64,000 nt of DNA from Dipetalonema caudispina. Lineage: Eukaryota > Nematoda > Chromadorea > Rhabditida > Onchocercidae. This document shows, piece by piece, positions 55,007 to 64,000 of this stretch. Numbering within the stretch: position 1 is the stretch's first letter; every line of letters starts with the position of its first letter. The position numbers and the translations under genes are program-made. Location of the stretch: positions 1-64,000 of the forward strand of contig JABVXV010000194.1 in assembly GCA_013365325.1 (NCBI GenBank), read 5' to 3'. Below the pieces are notes generated by a model that was not told where the DNA came from, did no database searches, and saw only the letters and a program-made list of their open reading frames with translations.

Positions 55007-56239
55007 GCAGTATGAATGAATGCATCCATCGATGATTTTGTTTACGCTAGGAAGCTTAAAGCACAAGTGTTTAGATCCATCAAAAGCTTATGAACTGTTC
55101 ATGTTATTGGAAAGAAATCTTGTTTTTCATTATAAATTCTCCTTCTACAGTGAAATCCCCTCATTTTTATCGTACTTTTGATGAATAAGTTGGTAAATAT
55201 CTTTAGGACTAGGTTGTTCAATTTGATTATCAATTTACTAATTAAGGGAAGTTCAATTTCTTCTTGTAGGAGTAAAAGTATATATGAAATCAAAGGACTT
55301 TTTTTGAATTTGATTAAAAACCATGAAAGTTCTTGTAGCGATTCAAAACTATAAAACATTCGTAACGTTTCATTTTAAATTATGTTTTTCCGCAGTGTAC
55401 TGGAAAGTCTTCATGGAAGAATTATCGGCTAAGGGTCACCCGAGGAATACACTCATAACGACGAAACGTAGCATAATGGCTGACGGGACAACAGATTATT
55501 TTAGAACATAAAAGATTTGATTATCGCTTTGACTGAAGTTTACCAAGCAAATTTGTCTTTTTGAAACCATAGTCAGTTATTCTTTTACTATTTAATATGA
55601 GGAAGTCTCGCTCATTGTTCTTAGAAATCTTGCAAACCTTCCAACAACTGCCTTTCTGGTATCAAATATGTAGTTATTGAGGAGCTTTTATGTTTACTTC
55701 TGTGGTAGAGTATGAAATACTAAGCAAATTTCCATCAGCACAATCGATAGTTATTTGTTGAAGGTGGGGATGTGAAATATTAAACTTCATCTACTTGCAG
55801 AAGAATTGAAACTAAAAAGATTGGACGTATAAGCCAGACGAATCTAGGGTGAACATGAGATATTTCTTTTATTTTCGGACGCTTAAACTTGATGCCACGC
55901 AGTTTGAAAAAAAAAAAGCAAACGAGGGTATTTCAATCTCAAGACATGTAAATATTCAAGGAAATATTACTCGAGACAGTATTTATAGTCGAAAACTTTC
56001 AAGTGTTTACTGTTTGTTCTTTTCGAATCGATTTCGAAAAGAGCAAGCAATAAATATTTGATCTGATTTTCTTGAGTCATTTACTGGTCGTCACGGATTC
56101 AAAAGGCACACAAAAGTACGGTAAAATTTGAGCGAAGCCTAATAAGCCTTGGACAAGTCTTTCAAGCAGTAATCAAAACCGTCGTGATATACATAAATAA
56201 ATTTAGGAAACATCCATAAGAAAATCAAGCAGTAGATCA
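55007..56239. other. Convergent region between glutathione reductase and SELENOF
   Basis: Two facing 3' ends bracket this 1.2-kb AT-rich stretch. Several short frames exist but none has splice context or family motifs. I see no gene. Confidence 0.6.
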
Positions 56240-56760
56240 TTAGCATTCTAGCCATGTGTTCAGAAATTCCGTAATTGTGTCGGTATCCCACTTTTCGATA
56301 TTCATGATCTTTTGTACCTCTCCTTGCGTATCCAACAATTTGATTGTCGGCAATGTTCCTCGAACATGATGGACTTTAACACAATTTCCCCATTTCTTTA
56401 CCATATTGGACTTAACGAATGCTGAAATATTTCACTATATTGGTTATATATCAGGCATTTCAGTGAATAAAACTTTCACATCATAATATTACGCTCCATG
56501 TAATGAAATGTGATTGTACCAGCAAAGTGCTATCGCTCAAAAAATAGAAGTCGTTCAGGTTACTCAGTTAACGCAAAATTGACCAACCTTCCGCCTGAGG
56601 AAATCGTCCTAGATTGCATTCACAAATTTCGATGTGAGCCAATGGATATTTCTAAAATAATTTCAAGCTTAATCAAATTATGGTAAAGAACATCACTACA
56701 TCGACTTGTACTTATATTATTAACAGAAAAAAGGCTTTCTAGCTTTCAGTTGTGATTTCT

Positions 56761-56793
<33 letters not shown>

Positions 56794-57067
56794 CTACTGC
56801 AGAGTTAATCAAATGAAACTTTCGTACTTCTTGTTTCGTTTCCACATAATCTTTCCTGCAACATGAATTACAGTCAGCAACAAGTTCATCTAGATGAAAT
56901 TGTGGCAAGTCTGCACAACTTGAACACTGCAATGATTCGCTGTTGAATCCACGTTCCTGACAGACTTGGCGGTTTAACTCACTGTAAACGAATTGAACTA
57001 TCACAACCTGTAATTGACTATCTGCTGCAAATACATGCGTTAAAACGGAAAGGAAACACCTCATCAT
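56240..57067 (-). CDS. SELENOF: SELENOF (Sep15) homologue, cysteine form
   Basis: Three minus-strand exons (57067-56828, 56651-56588 and 56421-56240) give 161 residues; human SELENOF has 165. A short hydrophobic leader (MMRCFLSVLTHVFAADS) is followed by the cysteine-rich UGGT-binding domain: QVCQERGFNSESLQCSSC, then DCNSCCRKDYVETK. The thioredoxin-like domain holds the redox motif ICECNLGRFPQ, where human SELENOF has CGU. The selenocysteine position is Cys92, encoded by TGC, so no UGA recoding is needed. AFVKSNMVK..., LPTIKLLD and KWDTDTITEFL complete the fold. The family works in the ER with UDP-glucose:glycoprotein glucosyltransferase in glycoprotein quality control. Two adjacent ATGs (57067 and 57064) can start the frame. 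An intron holds a TA microsatellite. Confidence 0.9.
56761..56788. repeat. (TA)n dinucleotide repeat in a SELENOF intron
   Basis: About fourteen uninterrupted TA units lie inside the first intron of SELENOF. Confidence 0.95.
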
Positions 57068-60000
57068 TCTTGCAATCTATAGTTTGCAGCAATAATTTCT
57101 GAAGAATTCACCAATAAATTTGATTTATACAATAAAAGATAAACTGAGTAGTTGAAATGAAACAAATTATTGTGAGATGAAGCAAATAGCTAACAATTAA
57201 TTAACACCACCAAAAGTATCAACTATATCATCCTTACTCTCAGTATGCTGCAGTGGACTTTCATAAAATAGGAAAGTTTCTTGTTTACCCAGCATTCGTA
57301 ATTGCATATGGCCATAATTAGATAATATAATTTGTATAATCGAGTGTCAGAAGTGGTAAAAAAAAAAGATGTCAGAACTAATTTAAATTTATCACTTCTC
57401 AATGGTTGATATCCTGGTTCTATGAGGACATTTATTCATCGTCTACGATGAACCAATTCCAACAGTAACATTCGACGCAATTCTGATTGTACGGATGTCT
57501 ATATATTCTCATAAAAAGACTTACCAGGAAGAGCTGTAATTGATACATGGAATGACCGGAGGAAGTACTTAAATAAATCATCATAATCCATTCATTTCAT
57601 TAACCTGAAAAAGCAATCAAAACAATGCATTTCTCTGAGCGATCACAAGAAGTATTAATTTCATTTAATTGACCATAGTTTTCGAGATATGACCACAAAT
57701 AAAGGTTCAACCAAGATATACTGACCATTTATTTCCTCCTATCCCTCAAGCTTCACTTCCTACACTCTCCTAACAAGTCATCCCCGAATTACTTCTTACC
57801 CGCTACGATCAGGAATCCCCGTAGTACCACTACGAATCCCGCACATACGAAATACCGCTACTATGCAAATTGTCTGTCTCACATGTTGGGCGCATATTGC
57901 CACAGATAAGAAATGAGATGCGCAAATGGGTACTGTGGAATGAGAAAGTTGAAAGTAGGGCGTAATTGTTATTGCATGTGGTATTCTTTTGGTCTTCATT
58001 TAATTCACCATAGATAATCCATTTCAGTTCCCAAAAAGGCTTGTGATATGATGATCAAAAGTATTTATTTCTCCATAAAGAAGAACATCTCAAGTCCATT
58101 CCCAACAAATACTGAATCAGTTTGAATTTCAATATTCCTGAGGAAGTGCACTCTTTCCCATTCAGTCATTGATGATATAGAATATCGTGAAAATGATTGA
58201 AACTTTCTAATCTTCATCCCTCTACTTCTAAAATCTGTTACAGATTAAGGGGAAAATGCCGGATAATACTGCATGTTTGAGACTACCGCATAGATCATCA
58301 GTGCCTATTGATAACTTATCAATGTCATCTGAAAAGGGATAATTCAACACTAAACTCTTAAACAGCTCTCTTCGATCTTTTTTTTTAGTTGCTTTAAAAT
58401 GAAAAATAAAGCTTATGAAGATTTTAGTCTCATGGAGTGGTAGAGTGAACCGTTTCAGGTCAATGGTATCAACACATTACTTTCCAATCCATTGATCGTT
58501 TCACATATTTATTGATATGCACTCCTGCGCTCAAAAAACAATACTAAATCAAAGAGGAGGAACATTTTAATATTTGCAAATTTGTTTTTCGGATGTAACC
58601 ATTGTCCATAACAATAAAATACTTTGAATTCTTCCTCATTACTCTATCTTCCTGATACTACTTTCCTACTTAAATTAGTACACGGATTCATGTGAAACTG
58701 TATCCTGATTTTACGGAACAATGTATCAGTACGGATTATCTTTGCAAGAATTACACTTATTCGAATAGAAAAGAATTTTGTTTCAGTTAGCGGTATTCTT
58801 TTTCATCACGCCTGGAAATTTGCAAATGTCTACATATTCAAGTAATAGAGAAAATAATTAGTTTTGTGCCAAATTCGCATCCTTACCTTCGATAATTTTG
58901 AAAGATTTAGTCATTAATCCAACTCTCGTCATTAGTGATCACTTCATTAAACTTCTAATTGATACATTTTTAATTTTGTAATCAGTTCTTCATTAATTTT
59001 CAATGCAATATTTATTCTTGTTCACTTGCAAGTTCAATTTAAATGCATTTGATGGTTTAGCTCATTTTGGTGTTTGCTAGCTGTTCAACTCCAATTATAA
59101 CAATTTAACACTATGCTTTTCATGTACATTTTGAACGCATGTAAATGCGGGAAAGTTCATTCGTATTTGTTTTCTGAACACTTACAAGAAGCTTGGCTAT
59201 TGCAAATGTCTCTTTTTAATAACCTTCTCATTGTTTTCTAGCTGAAATGTTCGATATCTTGTGCTTCATTTTTGCAATAGATATTGAACTTGGCAGACTT
59301 GTAAAAGTAAAAGTTATTTCGAGGTTTATCTTCTACTCATCATTTAGAACCAGTCCCAATCAAGCGATGATTAGGCTATTTTTTATCACATAATTATATT
59401 GCTAGTATAAAAATTAATCTATGCTAATTAATTTGTATAACTCTAGCCATAAATAGCAGACGGATGCTTTTTCAACTTGCATGATATTGCCCACCACAGA
59501 TATCTCTCAAATTTTTTATTGTTCATCTATTCATGATCACATTGTAAGATAATAAAGAAGGAGAATAAAAAGTGAACAACTACCAGATGTGCCGCATGTT
59601 TAAAATTTGTTTTCTAATAAGCATAAACAAATCTATAAAAATTAGACTAAAATCTTAACAATATAAGAGAAGAATGGAATGGTATCTTTGCCTGATTTCA
59701 CTTCTATCTATCCAATTTAGCGGGATCAAACAGTTCGATAGCTCGTGACAGAATTTTGCTTGTAGAAAACTAAATGTTCAAGAAGTTCGACTAATACTTT
59801 CCATCTCTTTTCGAGTACTGCTTTTAAGTAATTAAATGAGTCAAATTATCATGGGGCGCTTTTTTATTTCCAACTACATTTCACAAGTTCCGCTCTATTT
59901 TATCAAATCCACCATTATCAAAACTATGGTACTCTTCTGCAACTGATTTTTCTTCCTCAAAGTTAACATTCCACATGAGCACCTCAATATCAATTTTTTG

Positions 60001-60692
60001 CTCAGATTCATTGCTATCGGAAAAATAGTCATACTCAGTGGTTGTTATTTAGCTAATCTATCGTGATCATTCCGGAGTGAGGAAAGTTGCAAAATGTAAT
60101 GTACCGATTTTTTTTAGATCTGAAATTGTATGACATTATTTCAAAAAATTGTAACTGAAACTTTGGATTTTCAATTCATATCATCTGAGCAATATGATCA
60201 ACGGTACTACTCACTGGTAATATTATAAATTTATGAACTAAGCTTTTTATGAATGTGATACTTTGTGAATTCTTTCGATTGCATTCCTTATTCTTACTTT
60301 TTATTTGACAAAAAGCAATGAAAATTTTTTTCATAAAAAAATAAAAAAAGCACCTGAACGAAATTACATTGCAGCACTTGTCGCGAAGCCTAAGCCTAAA
60401 ATGAGTGTTACAATTTTTTCCTGAATTTATTAGATGAAAAATGAAATTTCTAGGAAAATACTTCTGAATACGATTTACTTCATTATTTTTGTTTAACACA
60501 AATTTACAAGGTATATTATTCATAAAACTACTATTTGTAGTAAATTACTAAAATACACCAAATTCCAGTCTTTTTTTTTTTGTCTTGTACAAAAAAGATC
60601 AAATAGATTAATGAATTACTTTAAAATATTTCTTTTTTTCGTAGTTTCAAAAAATCGGCATATTTCTGCAAATTATATCTCTTTCTTTTGTT

Positions 60693-60693
<1 letters not shown>

Positions 60694-60729
<36 letters not shown>
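60694..60729. repeat. Poly-T tract
   Basis: Thirty-six consecutive T residues. It could be a simple homopolymer or, read on the other strand, the A-tail of an old retroposed element, but no element body or target-site duplication is evident. Confidence 0.9.
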
Positions 60730-60734
<5 letters not shown>

Positions 60735-60850
60735 AGAAATTTTTCACAAAAATTTTCATCCGACTAATCTTTTCAGAAAAAAAGTAAAAAAAAAAATTGC
60801 ATAGCATAAAACATTTATAGTACAATCTCTCCAAAATTTTATAGTATTTT

Positions 60851-60919
60851 ATGTATGTGTATGTGTGTGTGTGTATGTGTGTGTGTATGTGTATATATAT
60901 AATGTGTGTGTGTGTGTGC
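60851..60919. repeat. TG/TATG-rich dinucleotide tract
   Basis: A mostly alternating TG repeat interrupted by TATG and a short TATATATA block runs for about 70 bp. Confidence 0.95.
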
Positions 60920-61670
60920 ATCCCTTTAATGTTAATCTATGCAAAAGAGGTGACATCGTTCTCGGCACCAAATTTCTACCCTTTCTAGAATGTCATATAT
61001 GTCTTTGTCCTCCAAATCATGCGCTCCTATCGACATCATTACTATAATTATTTCTATTTGTAAAAAAAAATCTGTTTTTGAAAGATTTTTCAATAAATTT
61101 TTTCTAATTTTAATTTCACTTCATCATCGCATTTCTTTTGATGTTTTCTTTTTTGCTCATAATATCTACAAAAGCATTGGCTAACAATGGAACAACAGTA
61201 TAGTAATTTTTAATCTGAATTATGGAAATTGTATCATTGATTTCACATTTTTCTTCATTCGAAAATGGTTGAATATATTTGAGTGAACAAAAAAAATAAA
61301 CGAATTAAATGGAATAAATACTATAAAAGATTATAAATGGTATCCTTTTCAATTTAACTTCTAAAATTTCATCTATCGAATGAATTCTAAATATCAGGAA
61401 ATCAGACCTTTATCTGTCAGTAAAAAAAAAAACCTATGAGTCAATGTCCTTTCTATTATGTGTCCTTCACGTATTCATATAATCGTTCGTATCTTTTCTA
61501 CATCTGAGTAATTTGAAAATATACTGTTTTTGTGTAGAAAAAAATTGTAAAAAAAAAAGGTGTGCTATTCGTTGAAATAAATGAGTAGTTGTTATTTTTC
61601 TCATCATCATAATATATCGCTGTCAGTTGAATTCCTTTGTTAACCGAAATTTTTTCATTTCAGTGCCTGT

Positions 61671-64000
61671 ATGATAAGAGCAATGGAAACGAATCGGAAC
61701 ACCAGTGAGTTGTATTTTCTCGAATTCACATCAAAAAAATATCAGTGAGTTACATTTTCTATCTCAATGATCTCAATGAACATTGATTAGGATTAGAAGT
61801 GATCATATTCCAGAAGTATTGGTTACTGGAGCATCAGGTTTTATTGGAATACATTGTGTTCATCAGCTTCTGAAGGAAAATTATACTGTACGTGGTACAG
61901 TACGTGACCTCAATAATCATTTTAAAATTGAACCACTGCAACAGCTAGAAGGAGCAGCTGAACGTTTGGAATTGGTTGAGGCAGATCTGGAAAGCGATCT
62001 TGGATGGCCTCAGTTCGTTTTCTGCGTTTTGTACTTATCTCTTTGTTTATAGCTTAATGAAAGAATTTTTTCCTTGCTCCCTCACTAATCGCTTCTTCTT
62101 GTCTTTTCCTTCGGAGGAACCGGATCGGAAATTTTGGGTTGTTCCTGTTCTTTTGCCTCAATTAAGAATCTTTTTTCCAGTGATGTCCACAAATCATCTG
62201 TTTCAAATTTTTTTCATTTTTTTAATTCTATTTTTTTCAGAGCAACAATTGATTGTACTTACGTTTTACACGTAGCGAGTCCTTTTCCGATAGTTACTGA
62301 TGAATCAGTTATATCAACTGCGGTAGATGGTACATTACGAGTATTACGAGCTGTCGCAAAGTCATCCGTAAAAAAAGTTGTACTTACCAGTTCCTCTGCT
62401 GCCATTAATGGTAGAAATCTTTTGGAATTACTTGCCTCATTGATTCATCAAAACAATGCAAAATAAAGAGGATAACTCTTAATTAAGGAAAATGTTAGGA
62501 GAACAGATTTGAAATGCCACTCGAATTTTATTTCATATGAAATGACTAGTATGGACGTTAGCTACATATCAATGATATCAACTAATCTTGCATTCCAAAC
62601 ATTACTGGAAACGACAAAACAATGCGCCTAGTTATATTTCTTTTTTGCGCTATTTAATTGCAAGAAATAAAAATAATGTCGTAATGAAGGAAAACTTAAG
62701 CAAATGTACCATACGATAAATACATCGAGATTGTTTGCATTGCAGAAGGTCATACGGATATGACCCGTACATTCACCGAAAATGATTGGAGCAATATCGA
62801 TTCGAGAAATACGAATAATTATGTGAAAAGTAAAACACTTGCCGAGAAAGCTGCATGGGATTTCGTCCACAAGGAGGGTTAATTTTTTACTAAGGATTGT
62901 CCTGAATTTTATTACATCTAAATTACTCACTCAATTATAGTTTGCAATCGAAAATCCCATCCGTATCGTTTATATTTGAAAACAATTGTAGAATAAACGA
63001 GTTCAAATCATTGACGATGAAAAGATTGAAAGTCTCATTTTTTTTATTTATTTGTAATGTAAAATAGTTTTCAAATTTCTTCAAAATAAAATTTAACAAT
63101 CGAAATGATTCCATTTCCCTTTTAACTTTCAGGCGTTAAGTTCAAACTGACTGTAATCAATCCAGCGCTTGTTGTTGGACCTCTCCTTCATAATGTACAG
63201 GGAACGAGTGTCGATGTAAATTTTTCCATAGTAAAAAGTTATGATCAACTAGAATAAACCGCTCGCTTTGACCAGTTTTGTTTTTTTTTTCTGGCACGCG
63301 CTATTAATATATCATATATGATCATTTGTGATATCGTTATCTTACCAAAATTAACTGATATGAATCGAATCATTTTTTCTTTTTAGATAATACGACGTTT
63401 TTTGAATAATGAAATGCCTGCAGTGCCACCGGTTCAGTTTGGTTTAGTAGACGTACGTGATGTAGCGCAAGCACATATTCGTGCTATGCGAGAACCTCGT
63501 AGCGATGGATTGCGAATTCTAACAAGTTACCAGCCAAGCTTCTGGTTTATGGACATTGCTAATGTTCTTCGTGACGAATTCTCATCGCAAGGTTAAACAG
63601 AAATTATTTTACCATTGATGTCTTGTCATTCATGATTATCTTGGTAAGCTGATAATGTTATCAGTTTTAGGCTACAGTATTCCAAGAATTACAGTACCAT
63701 ATCCTGTAGCATGGCTTTATTCATTGTTCAGCAAAGAAACAAAACAGCAAATACTACATCGTTTTGGCAATGAAGTGCATTTCGATAACTCTCTCGTAAA
63801 TTATTATTATTATAATTTATTAAATATCTCTATTCCTCCATCAGTGATAACTTAAAAGTAATTTCTAGTATGATTCATTTCAGGCAAAAGATATTCTGGG
63901 GATAGAATTTATAGACCCCAAAGAATCGATCATTGCTATGGCATACGATATTATCGAACGTGGTATGGCACCAAAACGAAAAAATTACCAAGGGCCATCA
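61671..64000 (+). CDS. NAD(P)-dependent extended-SDR reductase (DFR/cinnamoyl-CoA reductase-like), 3' end outside the window
   Basis: Eight exons are visible: 61671-61711, 61791-62012, 62241-62410, 62746-62877, 63133-63215, 63387-63591, 63671-63795 and 63894-64000. The last is cut by the window edge, so the frame is open at the end. The Rossmann motif is VLVTGASGFIGIHCV near residue 25, followed by TVRGTVRD (the basic residue suggests NADPH), CTYVLHVASPFP, VLTSSSAAI with the catalytic Ser region, and YVKSK as the Tyr-x-x-x-Lys pair. Downstream come VINPALVVGPLLH and VDVRDVAQAHIRAM, both typical of dihydroflavonol-4-reductase and related 3beta-HSD/epimerase enzymes. Animals use members of this family on ketones and aldehydes, but the substrate here cannot be told from sequence. 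The start is the ATG 7 nt after a TTTCAG acceptor. Confidence 0.88.

Larger units (their letters stand above)
57068..61670. other. 4.6-kb gene-poor region
   Basis: No recognisable coding gene on either strand. The stretch carries a small GC-richer hairpin at 57813-57840, a 36-base T run, and a TG-rich tract. A 28-codon frame starting at 58256 after a TTACAG acceptor is too short to support a gene. An acceptor (TTTTTTCATTTCAG at 61663) sits 7 nt before the ATG of the next gene. Confidence 0.6.

Noticed and set aside
60176..60523. 115-codon minus-strand open frame in the gene desert
   Set aside because: Rich in Asn, Lys, Phe and Ile as expected from random AT-rich sequence; no motif or homology recognised.
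60673..60921. Open frame of His/Thr and Lys runs
   Set aside because: It is only the translation of the TG and poly-T tracts.

Overview
The window looks like nuclear DNA from a parasitic nematode, most likely a clade III spirurid (filarial-type) worm. The reasons are very AT-rich sequence, compact genes cut into exons of about 60-250 bp, introns with GT...TTTCAG borders, U-rich AG acceptors placed just before many start codons (as expected for spliced-leader trans-splicing), and animal housekeeping proteins with nematode traits such as a ZNFX-1 helicase and a cysteine form of SELENOF. There are no bacterial operons, insertion sequences or CRISPR arrays. All exon borders were read by eye from splice signals and reading-frame continuity, and family calls rest on recalled family features. 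Neither was checked with software.

Layout. 1-5360 is gene-poor and begins with an (AAT)n microsatellite. Three plus-strand genes follow with gaps of about 0.6 kb: NUDCD1 (5361-9555), the nuclear RNase P/MRP subunit RPP30 (10195-12054), and a TRM10-family methyltransferase most like the mitochondrial RNase P subunit TRMT10C (12610-15167). A minus-strand ubiquitin-like-domain protein that I cannot name lies at 16194-18570. A plus-strand PAF-acetylhydrolase (19843-22598) converges on a minus-strand block made of GEMIN7 (23072-23683), ribosomal protein uL23/RPL23A (24179-24989) and a catalytically dead, membrane-anchored cholinesterase-like protein of the gliotactin/neuroligin type (25568-30396).

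The second half is mostly plus strand. A set of exons of unknown product (31819-33529) leads into a large ZNFX1-type SF1 helicase with NFX1 zinc fingers (33708-46372). Next are the SNARE SEC22 (47768-49676) and glutathione reductase (51173-55006). SELENOF (56240-57067) is on the minus strand. A stretch of about 4.6 kb with no recognisable gene follows, holding poly-T and TG tracts. An NAD(P)-dependent reductase of the DFR/3beta-HSD-like extended SDR family (61671 onward) runs off the right edge.

Functional links. Two tRNA 5'-end processing factors, one nuclear and one mitochondrial, sit side by side. GEMIN7 lies about 0.5 kb downstream of RPL23A on the same strand. SEC22 and SELENOF both serve the ER. 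ZNFX1 points to inherited small-RNA silencing. I found no clearly new multi-gene system. The most useful leads are the RPP30-TRMT10C pair, the Arg-to-Trp change in the NADPH site of glutathione reductase, the unnamed Ubl protein, the unexplained exons in front of ZNFX1, and the dead esterase with a PDZ-ligand-like tail.
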